From an uncultured Collinsella sp. (lineage in GTDB: Bacteria; Actinomycetota; Coriobacteriia; Coriobacteriales; Coriobacteriaceae), in contig CABUTN010000007.1 of assembly GCA_902494565.1 (NCBI GenBank), positions 1 through 64,000 of the forward strand: a stretch of DNA of 64,000 bases. Direction: 5' to 3'. Of this stretch, positions 26,562 through 35,189 are shown one piece after another (within the stretch, counting starts at the first letter, position 1; every line of letters begins with the position of its first letter). The position numbers were made by a program, and so were the translations under genes. A model generated the notes under the pieces. The model made no database searches and was not told where the DNA came from. It worked only from the letters and a program-made list of their open reading frames with translations.

Positions 26562-26658
26562 CCCCTCCTGGGATTCGGGCCACTCAGCAGATTGATGCCC
26601 GATCATAATTCCCAGGAGAAGGGCAAGGGCTCATCAAGGCTGCCGTGCTGAGCGGCAG
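26562..26658 (-). promoter_or_regulatory. Structured leader with complementary loops hiding the ATPase RBS
   Basis: Read 5' to 3' on the minus strand: hairpin A (26640-26658) has stem CTGCCG/CGGCAG and a 7-nt loop CTCAGCA. Hairpin B has outer stem CTCCTGGGA/TCCCAGGAG (26610-26618 with 26565-26573), inner stem TCGGGC/GCCCGA and a 16-nt loop containing TGCTGAG, the exact complement of loop A. The 3' strand of B contains most of the ribosome-binding site AGGAGGGG. This fits a translational riboswitch or protein-sensing leader. I could not match it to yybP-ykoY, NiCo or M-box consensus. Confidence 0.68.
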
Positions 26659-26699
26659 TTGATAGTGGGGCTATGGTACCCCAAAGCGGCGCGTCTAGC

Positions 26700-26996
26700 C
26701 AAAACATTCCAATTGGAAACACGGCTCGAGTGCAACGATGCAGACCGTGTGATGCTCAACATTGATAAAACGTTTTTTCTTCGGTGCATCGTCAAACTGA
26801 AATATCGCCCAGATAGCAGCGGTTAGAACGGTTGGTAAAGTTTTTGCATATACCGTTTTTACCGCAAAAAATGAACTTCTAATTCGGCATACGGTCGATT
26901 TTTTGGGGTATTCGGTCGTCATTTCGTTATAATCATCTCAGTTTTATTTCTTATGGTTTATCTATCAGCGCAAGACGATGTCAGATGGAGGTCTGA
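26700..26996 (+). promoter_or_regulatory. Intergenic region with pyk promoter and repeated CGGTC words
   Basis: A good -10 box TATAAT lies at about 26929; TTGGGG about 19 nt upstream is a weak -35. Nearby are TACGGTCG and TTCGGTCG as direct repeats about 20 nt apart, possibly an operator. The pyk ribosome-binding site is GGAGG, 5 nt before ATG. The rest (26700-26850) is AT-rich and holds no convincing gene. Confidence 0.5.
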
Positions 26997-28457
26997 ATGT
27001 ACAAGCGCACCAAGATTGTATGCACCATGGGTCCCGCCTGCGATAGCGACGAGACCATCCGCGAGATGATCAAGGCGGGCATGAACGTCGCCCGTTTTAA
27101 CTTCTCGCACGGATCCTACGACGAGCACCACGGTCGCATCGAGCGCGTCCGTCGTATTTCCAAGGAGCTCGGTCTGCCCGTCGGCATCCTGCTCGACACC
27201 AAGGGCCCCGAGGTCCGCACCGGCCTTCTGGTCGATGGCAAGAAGGTTGCCGTCAAGACCGGCGATAAGATCGTCGTCACCGCTCAGCCCACGTCCGAGG
27301 ATTTCCACGGCACCGCTGAGCACATCTCCCTCGACTACCTGGCTCTGCCCTCCGAGGTCGAGAAGGGCTCCCTTATCCTGATCGATGACGGTCTGGTTGC
27401 CCTCGAGGTCGAGTCCGTCGACGGCCAGGACATGACCTGCGTCGTCAAGAATGACGGCCTGATCGGCGAGCGCAAGGGCGTCAACATGCCCAACGTCAAC
27501 ATCTCGCTGCCCGCCATCACCGAGCGCGATCGTCAGGACATCCTCTTTGGCCTGACCGAGAACATCGACTACATCGCCGCTTCCTTCATCCGTGACGGCG
27601 AGTCCGTCCGCGGCATTCGCAAGCTTTGCCGCGAGAACGGTGGCGAGCACGTGACAATCTTCCCGAAGATCGAGTGCGCCCTGGGCGTCGAGAACTTTGA
27701 CGAGATCCTCGAGGCTTCCGATGGCATCATGGTCGCCCGTGGCGACCTGGGCATCGAGATCAAGCCCGAGCTCGTTCCGCACATCCAGAAGGAAATCATC
27801 GCTAAGTGCAACGCGGCCTACAAGCCCGTTATCACCGCTACGCAGATGCTCGACTCCATGCAGCAGAACCCGCGCCCGACGCGCGCCGAGGTTGCCGACG
27901 TTGCTAACGCGATCTACGACGGCACCGACGCCGTTATGCTTTCCGGCGAGTCCGCTGCCGGTAAGTACCCGGTCGAGGCCGTCAAGATGCAGGCCAGCAT
28001 TGCTCTCGAGACCGAGAAGTACCTCCCGGCTCACGCTCCGCTCGAGGTTCCGGCTGACGCTCACGGCACCCGCGTCGTCAACAACGTTGTGGGTATGTCC
28101 GCTGTGAACATGGCCACCACCGTTGGCGCCAAGTGCATCACCGTGCCCACGACCACCGGCCGCACCGCTCGCCTGATCTCGCACTTCCGTCCCAACATGC
28201 CGATCTGCGCGTTCTCCCGCCACGAGTGGGCCGTCCAGCAGATGATCATGTACTGGGGCGTCATCCCGCACCAGGCAGAGATTACCCAGGGCACCGTCAA
28301 CGGCACGATCGTCAAGGCGATCGAGACCGCTAAGGAGCTCGGCTACGTCAAGACTGGCGATTTGACCGTCGCTACCGCCGGCGATCCCCGTATGAGCGTC
28401 CAGCTCGAGGACAAGGTCTCCTCGACCAACGTCGCTTACGTCGCTCAGGTGCGCTAA
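26997..28457 (+). CDS. pyk: Pyruvate kinase
   Basis: Final glycolytic step: phosphoenolpyruvate plus ADP to pyruvate plus ATP, in the cytosol. The 486-aa protein has the N-terminal barrel start (RTKIVCTMGPACDSD), substrate-binding RFNFSHG, the signature FPKIECALGVENFDEIL with catalytic Lys, ARGDLGIEI, and the C-terminal allosteric domain (TTVGAKCITVPTTTGRTARLISHFRP). It lacks the extra C-terminal PEP-utiliser domain of some Bacillus enzymes. It is a single-gene unit with its own promoter and a very strong terminator. Confidence 0.97.
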   Translation: MYKRTKIVCTMGPACDSDETIREMIKAGMNVARFNFSHGSYDEHHGRIERVRRISKELGLPVGILLDTKGPEVRTGLLVDGKKVAVKTGDKIVVTAQPTSEDFHGTAEHISLDYLALPSEVEKGSLILIDDGLVALEVESVDGQDMTCVVKNDGLIGERKGVNMPNVNISLPAITERDRQDILFGLTENIDYIAASFIRDGESVRGIRKLCRENGGEHVTIFPKIECALGVENFDEILEASDGIMVARGDLGIEIKPELVPHIQKEIIAKCNAAYKPVITATQMLDSMQQNPRPTRAEVADVANAIYDGTDAVMLSGESAAGKYPVEAVKMQASIALETEKYLPAHAPLEVPADAHGTRVVNNVVGMSAVNMATTVGAKCITVPTTTGRTARLISHFRPNMPICAFSRHEWAVQQMIMYWGVIPHQAEITQGTVNGTIVKAIETAKELGYVKTGDLTVATAGDPRMSVQLEDKVSSTNVAYVAQVR

Positions 28458-28486
28458 AACGCACTTGCAAGCACGCTTGCATTGCA

Positions 28487-28519
28487 AAGGGCCCGGAAGG
28501 CTTTGCCTTCCGGGCCCTT
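28487..28519 (+). terminator. pyk terminator
   Basis: Perfect 14-bp stem AAGGGCCCGGAAGG/CCTTCCGGGCCCTT with a 5-nt loop, followed by TTTT. Confidence 0.92.
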
Positions 28520-28524
28520 TTTTA

Positions 28525-28660
28525 GGACCTACCTCATATGCCGCTTCATCGATTTGTGATCAGTCGCGAACCTTTCCGATGCCGAGCGTACCACCGAAGA
28601 TGCCCTGCGACGGGAGCTGTTGGTCAATTGGGATGAACTGCTCACCGTTAAGCCGGCCGA
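28525..28660. other. Possible gene remnant between pyk and the PLC-like gene
   Basis: Two short frames here read like coding sequence but lack a start. On the minus strand there is a 35-codon frame ending LPSQGIFGGTLGIGKVRD directly after the PLC-like stop codon. On the plus strand there is one ending ELLVNWDELLTVKPAD. Only one, if either, can be real. I do not recognise it. Confidence 0.3.
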
Positions 28661-29509
28661 CTAGCAGCTAGCGATCAGGGGGACTGCGGGAACGTCAGAA
28701 GCAGCAACGCGAGCCGCGAATCCCGCCTCGGTCAGCTCGATGACCTCGGTAAACGTTGCGTCGAAGAATTCCTCGGTCAGCAGGCGGTATGGCGGATGGT
28801 CGGGCTCGCCGGGGTTTTCGCGCACGATCTCGTGCATAACGCCGATGGTCTTGAGCACATATTCTTTATGGATGGGATACTGCCCAAAACGCGTCGCAGC
28901 GGTATACAGGCGATCGGTCGCACGCGGGATGGAAACGATGCCCAGCGTCTTGCCAAACCAGTCAAAATCGCCCTGCTTTTTAATGCGGAACTCCTCGCAC
29001 GGCTTGCCGCCGTGCGCCTCCAGGTACTGATTCACGCGCGTATTCCATACGGTATCGGCCACCAGATGCGACCAGACACCCAGCGTCAAATCGAGCAACG
29101 ACTGCGCCACGTCCTCGGACGCAAGCGAGAACTCACGAGCGCCGGGACCGACAACCGGCTCGGCATCCCTGTAGCGCTGGGGATAGTGCACGCGATTCAG
29201 TCGCTCGCGCTCCTCGATAATCGAGGTCGCCGCGGTTGGCGCACCGGTGGGCGAACTTTTAAGCAACGGTGCCACATAGGTATCCCAGAACTCATGCTCA
29301 CGAGGCTTAGGGATAGGCTCGGGCTTTGCAAAGTGCGTAATGCGGTACGGGATGGGATCGGCGATGCCAGGGACCATATAGCCCACGAAGATATCCGGAA
29401 CCACGCAGCCAAACAAAAAGGCATTGCGGTCGCGCACGCTATTGGCAAGCGCACCGGTGCGCTCCAGCAAACGCTCCGTCTGAGCGATATGAATGTTCCA
29501 GCTTGGCAT
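28661..29509 (-). CDS. Zinc-dependent phospholipase C-like protein
   Basis: 282 aa. The pattern WNIHIAQ...FLFGCVVPDI...HFAKPE...FWDTY...WSHLVADTVWN resembles the Zn_dep_PLPC superfamily: a helical fold with a zinc site built from the N-terminal Trp and scattered His and Asp. No signal peptide is seen, unlike secreted toxins of this superfamily, so a cytosolic hydrolase role is more likely. The start MPSWNIHI is preceded by GGGGGTGG; an ATG four codons upstream is possible. The true substrate is unknown. Confidence 0.7.
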   Translation of the reverse strand: MPSWNIHIAQTERLLERTGALANSVRDRNAFLFGCVVPDIFVGYMVPGIADPIPYRITHFAKPEPIPKPREHEFWDTYVAPLLKSSPTGAPTAATSIIEERERLNRVHYPQRYRDAEPVVGPGAREFSLASEDVAQSLLDLTLGVWSHLVADTVWNTRVNQYLEAHGGKPCEEFRIKKQGDFDWFGKTLGIVSIPRATDRLYTAATRFGQYPIHKEYVLKTIGVMHEIVRENPGEPDHPPYRLLTEEFFDATFTEVIELTEAGFAARVAASDVPAVPLIASC

Positions 29510-29589
29510 AGCCACCCCCATAAAAAACCTGGATAACTATACCATCACGGCAAAGCCGCGCGGACGGCTACGCACGCTCTACGCAGCAA

Positions 29590-30384
29590 CTAGTCCGTAG
29601 CACCGCTTTCGGTTCCATACGACGACGAAGACGCCTCGACCACATGGTGATATCGATCGATATAGATTGCACGGGCACCCAGGCGTCGCACCAAATCCTG
29701 GTGATGCGTGCTCATCAAGACCGTCTTACCCGCCGCGACATAAGCCAGCAAGAAATTGACCACGATGTCGCATGAATCCTCGTCGAGCCCATTGGTGGGC
29801 TCGTCGAGGACCAAGATATCCGGGTTCATCGACACCACCGCAGCCAGCGCAACACGCTTCTTTTGCCCGCCCGAGAGCTGATAGGGAGAGGCGTCGGCAA
29901 GGTCGGCAACCTGGAACAGCCCCATGGCATCGCGCACGCGGCGCTCGAGCTCGTCTGCCGGCAGACCCATCTGCGCGGGACCAAAAGCAACTTCCTCGCC
30001 CACCGTGGCGCAGAACAGCTGGGCATCGGCGTTTTGGAATACGAAGCCCACGCGCTGGTGGAACTTCTGAGCAGCAGCAGAATCCTTCAGATACGCCGCA
30101 TCGACCACGTGCCCGTCAAACAGGTATGCCCCTGCGTCCGCGAGTTCAAGGCCGTTAATAAGACGCATAATCGTCGTCTTGCCGCAGCCGTTGGGACCGA
30201 GCAGGGCAACGAGTTCACCACGATCGACCTGCAGCGACACGCCATCGACAACCGTATGCCCCGCATAGGAGAACACCACGTCGCGCAGCTCGATGAGCGG
30301 AACGACCTCGGCGCCGCCCACACCGTTCGTGCCCGCCGCACTATTCATATCGATCGTCAAAACGTCGCCCTTCCCCATTTGCAT
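29590..30384 (-). CDS. cbiO: ECF-type nickel/cobalt importer ATP-binding subunit
   Basis: 264-aa ABC ATPase: Walker A GPNGCGKTTIMRL, Q-loop FQNADAQLF, signature LSGGQKKRVALA, Walker B ILVLDEPTNGLD and switch His in STHHQD. The Q-loop NADAQLF is characteristic of CbiO/EcfA ATPases. Start choice is uncertain among ATGs at 30384, 30378 and 30348; all lie before the first strand of the domain. It is the third gene of cbiM-cbiQ-cbiO, 22 nt after cbiQ. Confidence 0.93.
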   Translation of the reverse strand: MQMGKGDVLTIDMNSAAGTNGVGGAEVVPLIELRDVVFSYAGHTVVDGVSLQVDRGELVALLGPNGCGKTTIMRLINGLELADAGAYLFDGHVVDAAYLKDSAAAQKFHQRVGFVFQNADAQLFCATVGEEVAFGPAQMGLPADELERRVRDAMGLFQVADLADASPYQLSGGQKKRVALAAVVSMNPDILVLDEPTNGLDEDSCDIVVNFLLAYVAAGKTVLMSTHHQDLVRRLGARAIYIDRYHHVVEASSSSYGTESGATD

Positions 30385-30406
30385 CCCCAGTCGGAACCAG
30401 CAGCGC

Positions 30407-31249
30407 CTACAGCACGGCGCACAACACTGTCAGCAGCGCCACGCCGGCCGCATAGGCCGCATCGCGCCAGCCAAACCTGGCGCGCGCGGGAGCCGGATAC
30501 GCACCGGCAAAGCCGCGGCAAAGCATAGCCTCGTCCATCGCGCGGCTGCATTTCATCGCCTTGATAAAGGTCATGCCCATGATACCCGCGATCGAATCGG
30601 TACGCGAAAATCCCTCGGGCGCACGGCCAACGCTGCGCAGCATGACCGATTCGCACAGATCGTGCGCCGTACGACCCAGCACCTCGATGTGCTTGAGCGC
30701 CATATCAAACGTAAAGATAACTTCGTCGGGTAGATGCAGCATCTTGAGCGCCGCCGACATGCGGCTCCACGTGAGGGTCCACGAAACGCCCAGCACCAGC
30801 GACACATTAATGAAGGTCTTGAGCGCAATCTTGAGCATGGCGCCCGTAGCGGAAGCACCCAGCAGCAGGGCAGGCAGCGCCAAAACCACTGCGATCCCCG
30901 CGGCGCCAAGCGCCGGCACAAAGGTCGCGCGCAGCCCGCGTACGGGACGCACGGCAACGAGCACCAGCGCAATGGCCGCCATCAACATGAGGTACAGCGG
31001 GCTTTGTGTCAGGCACACGCACAGGACGCAAACGAATATCCCCACCAGGCGCACCGGAGCCGAAACGCAAGAAAGGGCGCGGTCGACCATCGACCCGCCC
31101 TCGTGCGCGCCTCCACCCAGGCGAACCCGCTCAAGCAGGCTCGCCAGGTGCAGGACGTTCTTTTGCATCACGCGATGACGAGCGCCCGTGGGCTCGTAAC
31201 GCTGCTCGACCGCAAGCCAGCTAGGCAGCTCGACCATCGCCATGAGCAC
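30407..31249 (-). CDS. cbiQ: ECF importer transmembrane subunit CbiQ
   Basis: About 280 aa with several hydrophobic helices (LVGIFVCVLCVCL, LYLMLMAAIALVLVAV, LGAAGIAVVLALPALLLGAS) and the cytoplasmic coupling motifs of EcfT/CbiQ proteins (ALKMLHLPDEVIFTF, SRAMDEAMLCRGF, an Ala-Arg-Gly-type motif region). It couples the ATPase to the CbiM substrate subunit. The 5' end overlaps cbiM by up to 29 nt; candidate starts are GTG 31249, ATG 31243 and ATG 31237. ATG 31243 has AAGGAA at a suitable distance. Confidence 0.9.
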   Translation of the reverse strand: MLMAMVELPSWLAVEQRYEPTGARHRVMQKNVLHLASLLERVRLGGGAHEGGSMVDRALSCVSAPVRLVGIFVCVLCVCLTQSPLYLMLMAAIALVLVAVRPVRGLRATFVPALGAAGIAVVLALPALLLGASATGAMLKIALKTFINVSLVLGVSWTLTWSRMSAALKMLHLPDEVIFTFDMALKHIEVLGRTAHDLCESVMLRSVGRAPEGFSRTDSIAGIMGMTFIKAMKCSRAMDEAMLCRGFAGAYPAPARARFGWRDAAYAAGVALLTVLCAVL

Positions 31250-32306
31250 CGCTTTCCTTGACCGTCAGCGAGACCAGACGGAATGCGATGGTGAGCACCG
31301 CCACGCCAATCACGCCGGACAGGATATACATGGCAGCCTGACCGGCAAAGCCGAGACCCTGCTCCTCGGAATAGGCCTGCAGGTAATCACCCGTAGGCAG
31401 CGCATCGGCAAAGGTCGGGGTGTCGAGACCGACCGAAGCCTGCAGGCTGTCGTCGCCAACCTCCTGAACGGCGGTCGCGGCGCCCTCGGCGTCCCACTCA
31501 CCCCAGGCGTCACCCGTGGCCAGCAGGCCCAGCGGCGTGGCCACGACAAGCACGGCAACCAAGATGAGCGTGGGGACCAGCGAGGTCTTCTTGGCAGCAG
31601 CGCCCTCGGCAGCAAGCTGTCCATCGGCGGCTTCGGGGCCGACGATAACGCTCGGCGCCGTCTTCTTGATAAAGCCGTAGATCGCGGCAGTCGCCACGCC
31701 CTCGACCACGCCGGCTACCAACATATGCGGGATCATCATGGCCGGAATGGCAATGGACAGCGGGAAGGGGCAGTACAGCGGAGCGCCCGAAGCATTCGTG
31801 AAAAGCATCGGCTGAATACCAAACTCGATTGCTGCGCACAGGGCCGCCAGGCACAGGCCGACCCAGCCGCTTACGATGGCCGAAACCGAGGTACCCCAGC
31901 TCTTGTCGTGCAAACGGCTGTTAAGCGCGCGGAACACGATGGCTGCGGCAAACGGCAACACGAAGGCCATGTTAAAGCAGTTAGCGCCAAAGGACAGGAT
32001 GCCGCCGTCGCCAAACAGCAGCGCTTGCAGCGCCAGCGCGACCGAAACCGCGATAGCCGCGGCCTCGGGGCCCAGCAGCAGCGCGATGAGTGCGCCACCA
32101 ACGGCGTGGCCTGTGGTGCCGCCAGGCAGCGGCACGTTGAACATCATGAGCAGGAAGGAGAACGCGGCGCAGATGCCCAGGAACGCCATGTGCTCGCGAT
32201 CGAGCGTGGCGCGCACCTTTTTGATGCAGTGGATCCAAACGGGCACCATCGCCACCGCCATAACGGCATCGGTCTGCGGGGACAGATAATTATCTGGAAT
32301 GTGCAT
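31221..32306 (-). CDS. cbiM: Nickel/cobalt-specific S component CbiM with fused C-terminal domain
   Basis: 361-aa integral membrane protein. The N terminus MHIPDNYLSP carries the Met-His used for metal binding in CbiM/NikM. About seven helices follow, including LPGGTTGHAVGGALIALLLGPEAAAI, the conserved core. The C-terminal extension (GDAWGEWDAEG plus one helix) resembles the NikN/CbiN-like subunit fused in one chain, so no separate cbiN is needed. Nickel or cobalt cannot be separated by sequence; the NikR-like operator upstream favours nickel. Confidence 0.92.
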   Translation of the reverse strand: MHIPDNYLSPQTDAVMAVAMVPVWIHCIKKVRATLDREHMAFLGICAAFSFLLMMFNVPLPGGTTGHAVGGALIALLLGPEAAAIAVSVALALQALLFGDGGILSFGANCFNMAFVLPFAAAIVFRALNSRLHDKSWGTSVSAIVSGWVGLCLAALCAAIEFGIQPMLFTNASGAPLYCPFPLSIAIPAMMIPHMLVAGVVEGVATAAIYGFIKKTAPSVIVGPEAADGQLAAEGAAAKKTSLVPTLILVAVLVVATPLGLLATGDAWGEWDAEGAATAVQEVGDDSLQASVGLDTPTFADALPTGDYLQAYSEEQGLGFAGQAAMYILSGVIGVAVLTIAFRLVSLTVKESGAHGDGRAA

Positions 32307-32362
32307 GTACGCCTCCCGGTTATCGGCGCACGGAATTGCAACGCCGCTTGAATCACCTTTCC

Positions 32363-32392
32363 AGTGTTACGTAATGTCAGATTCGTAACACT
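32363..32392. promoter_or_regulatory. NikR-like operator upstream of cbiM
   Basis: A perfect 9-bp inverted repeat AGTGTTACG/CGTAACACT separated by 12 nt (GTGTTAC-N14-GTAACAC). It lies 57 nt before cbiM. The half-sites and spacing resemble nickel-responsive NikR operators as I remember them. No nikR gene is in this window. Confidence 0.6.
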
Positions 32393-32411
32393 CCGCGGGC
32401 TATCATAGCAA

Positions 32412-32444
32412 AACGGCGCACTGCCGACAAAGCAGCACGCCGTT
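32412..32444 (-). terminator. pheT terminator
   Basis: Minus-strand stem AACGGCG/CGCCGTT with an inner CTGC/GCAG pair, followed by TTTTGC, about 110 nt after the pheT stop codon. Confidence 0.65.
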
Positions 32445-32551
32445 ATGTAATGCGCGTGTCATATATGCAGGCTCAACGGTGCCTTATACCGAAAACAGCA
32501 GTCACGTAAGACTCGGCGGCAGCCGACGCTGGCCCATATCCGGCGCAGGAC

Positions 32552-35005
32552 CTAGCCGCGGACCTCGCCGTTTACGCCCTTGCACACCTTGGTGACGATC
32601 TTCTGGTGCGCCTTTTCGACCTCTTCGCTGGTGAGCGTGTGGTCGTCGGAGCGATACGTAAGCGCAAAGGCCATGGATTTCTTACCCTTGCCGATGCGGA
32701 CCGGATCGCGGTAGACATCGAACAGGCGCACGCCCTCGAGCAGCTTGCCGCCGGCACTCGTAATACGACGCTCAAGATCCTCGCAGGTCACAGTGTTGTC
32801 GACCACGATAGCAAGGTCGTGCTCAACGGCCGGGTACTGCGAGAACTCACGGTAGTTATCCTGGTTGCGGGCGCCCTTGATCAGCTTGTCCAGGTCAAGC
32901 TCAAAGGCAACGACGACCTCGTCGATGCCCATAGCCTCGCGCGCCTCGGGGTGGATCTCGCCAACCCAGCCCAGCACGGTACCGCCCGAGAGCACCTCGG
33001 CAGCACGACCCGGTTGCAGGAAGGCATAGCTCTCGCCCTCGACGGGACGGAAGCGAACCTTCTCAATGCGCAGCTGGGCAAGCAGCTCCTCAACGATGCC
33101 CTTGCCAAAGAAGAAACGCAGCTTGCGGTACTTCATGTTCCAAGACTGCTCGCTCCACTGGCCCGAGAGCACGCCCGCCACGGACTTGGTCTCCTTGGGC
33201 AGGCTGGCGTTCTCGCGGCCATGGAACAGGCTGCCGACCTCGTACAGGTGCACGTTGGGCGTGCCGTGGGCCTCGTTGTAGGCCACAGACTGCAGCAGAC
33301 CCGGCAGCAGCGAGCGGCGCATCTCGGTCTGCTCGGCCACCAGCGGGTTCATGAGAACCACGGGGCAGCCGCGGCCCTCGGTGGACATACCAATCTTCTC
33401 CAGGTCGCCCGGGGCGGCGAAGCCAAAGGTCGTGGTCTCGTTGAGGCCGCAGGCGCGCAGGATCTCGCCAACCTTGCGGGTAAGCTTCTGCTCGCGGGTC
33501 AGGCCGCCGATATGGTTCTTGGCAGCCGGGATGGTCGCCGTCACGCGGCCCATGCCCCACAGGCGCAGGACCTCCTCGATCAGGTCGATCTCGCGCGGCA
33601 GGTCGGGACGGAAGCTCGGCGGCGTGACCATAAAGTCCTCGCCGTCGCGCTCGACGGTGCAGCCCAGACGGGTGAGCGAGCGCTCGATAAAGTCGGGCTC
33701 GATGTCGGCGCCGCAGATGGCGTGCACGCGGGCCAGGCGCAGCTTGATGCTATCGATGGTCTTGGGCGCGGGGAAAACGTCGACGTAGCCGGGAGCGACC
33801 TCGCCGCCGGCGATCTCCTCGATGAGCGCGCACGTGACGTTGGCGACATCCACGCAGCCGGTCTCGTCGACCTGGCGCTCAAAGCGAATGGAGGCGTCGG
33901 AGATCAGCGACAGGTCGCGGCTGGTGTGCGAGGTGCGGCCGGCGTTGAAGCAGGCACTCTCGACCATCACGTCGACGGTGTCGTCCTCGATCTCGGAATC
34001 CATGCCGCCCATAACGCCGGCCAGCGCCACGGGACGCTCGCCGTCGGTGATGAGGCCCATGCCGGCGTCGAGCGTGCGCTCCTCGCCGTCGAGGGTCGTA
34101 AACTTCTCGTCCTGTTGGGCGGCGCGAACCACCACGCGACGATGGCCATCGCGCTCGGCAAAGGTATCCAGGTCAAAGGCGTGCAGCGGCTGACCGGTGA
34201 GCATCATCACATAGTTGGTGATGTCGACGATGTTGTTGTGCGGGCGCACGCCCAGGGCGTTGAGGCGCTTGACCATCCAGTCGGGCGAAGGGCCGACCTT
34301 GACGTTGCGCACGATGCGGGCGACATAGCGGTCGCACAGGCCCTCGTCGGCAATCTCGACCGAAAGCTCGTCGTCGGTCGCTCGGCCGGTCTCGGCCTTG
34401 ATGGCGGGCAGCTCAACGTGGAAATCGCGGTCGAAAATGGCGCCGGTCTCGCGGGCCATGCCGATCATGGACAGGCAATCGGGGCGGTTGGGCGTGATCT
34501 CGCAGTCGAGCACGGTGTCGCTCGAGCCCACGTACTCGGCAAACGGCATGCCGCAGGGCGTATCCTCGGGCAGGATCATGATGCCGGAGTGGTCGCCACC
34601 CAGGCCGAGCTCGCGCGCGGAGCAGTTCATGCCCATGGACACGACGCCGCGAAGCTTGCTCTTCTTGATCTTGACGTCGCCGGGAAGCACGGCGCCAATC
34701 ATGGCCGTGACGATGTGGTCGCCGGCCTCGAAGTTCTGCGCGCCGCAGACGATCTGCAGCGGAGCGGGATTGCCGTCGGCGTCGAGATTCTTGTCGCCCA
34801 CGTCGACCGAGCACACATACATGTGGTCGCTATCGGGGTGCGGGATCTTGGTGAGCACCTTGGCGGTCACCACGTGGTCGAAGGACTCGCCCACGGTGTC
34901 GATCGCCTCGACCTCGGTGCCGGTACGGATATATTCGTCCGAAAGGGTCTTGGGATCCTCCGGAATATCGATCATGGTCTTGAGCCAGTCGTAAGAAACA
35001 CGCAT
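32552..35005 (-). CDS. pheT: Phenylalanine--tRNA ligase beta subunit
   Basis: 817-aa subunit of the alpha2-beta2 synthetase. N-terminal tRNA-binding EMAP-like domain (GVVSMGMNCSARELGL), B3/4 editing domain, B5 domain (IRFERQVDETG region), the inactive synthetase-like core, and a C-terminal FDX-ACB domain (REFSQYPAVEHDLAIVVD...DVYRDPVRIGKGKKSMAFALTYRSDDHTLTSEEV). The length is normal. The ATG follows AAAGGAG. It is separated from pheS by 184 nt with only a weak hairpin (GCGTACTTTGGTACGC), so both genes should depend on the pheS T-box. Confidence 0.97.
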   Translation of the reverse strand: MRVSYDWLKTMIDIPEDPKTLSDEYIRTGTEVEAIDTVGESFDHVVTAKVLTKIPHPDSDHMYVCSVDVGDKNLDADGNPAPLQIVCGAQNFEAGDHIVTAMIGAVLPGDVKIKKSKLRGVVSMGMNCSARELGLGGDHSGIMILPEDTPCGMPFAEYVGSSDTVLDCEITPNRPDCLSMIGMARETGAIFDRDFHVELPAIKAETGRATDDELSVEIADEGLCDRYVARIVRNVKVGPSPDWMVKRLNALGVRPHNNIVDITNYVMMLTGQPLHAFDLDTFAERDGHRRVVVRAAQQDEKFTTLDGEERTLDAGMGLITDGERPVALAGVMGGMDSEIEDDTVDVMVESACFNAGRTSHTSRDLSLISDASIRFERQVDETGCVDVANVTCALIEEIAGGEVAPGYVDVFPAPKTIDSIKLRLARVHAICGADIEPDFIERSLTRLGCTVERDGEDFMVTPPSFRPDLPREIDLIEEVLRLWGMGRVTATIPAAKNHIGGLTREQKLTRKVGEILRACGLNETTTFGFAAPGDLEKIGMSTEGRGCPVVLMNPLVAEQTEMRRSLLPGLLQSVAYNEAHGTPNVHLYEVGSLFHGRENASLPKETKSVAGVLSGQWSEQSWNMKYRKLRFFFGKGIVEELLAQLRIEKVRFRPVEGESYAFLQPGRAAEVLSGGTVLGWVGEIHPEAREAMGIDEVVVAFELDLDKLIKGARNQDNYREFSQYPAVEHDLAIVVDNTVTCEDLERRITSAGGKLLEGVRLFDVYRDPVRIGKGKKSMAFALTYRSDDHTLTSEEVEKAHQKIVTKVCKGVNGEVRG

Positions 35006-35189
35006 CTAGCTCTCCTTTCATACTGAAAGCCTGCAAAGAGATGCAGGTGGAAACTTCAACTTTGTGAACATTCCTTACAAAGCGAGGGTTGTCCAAGTGC
35101 GGCAGGTCGGCCCGAAAGAGGAGCGCCGCGTACTTTGGTACGCAAGCGACGAATGAGCGCCGAGGTGCCGTGCTTGGGCAAGCCGCAGC

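Noticed and set aside
26562..26700. Known yybP-ykoY (Mn2+) or NiCo riboswitch
   Set aside because: The conserved sequence blocks I expect for these classes are not present, although the gene type would fit. A covariance model search could overturn this.
26958..28487. 509-codon minus-strand frame opposite pyk
   Set aside because: Antisense shadow of pyruvate kinase.
32307..32551. Cobalamin riboswitch upstream of cbiM
   Set aside because: No B12-box-like sequence was found; the NikR-like dyad explains control better.
32606..35026. 806-codon plus-strand frame opposite pheT
   Set aside because: Antisense shadow of a well-supported synthetase subunit.
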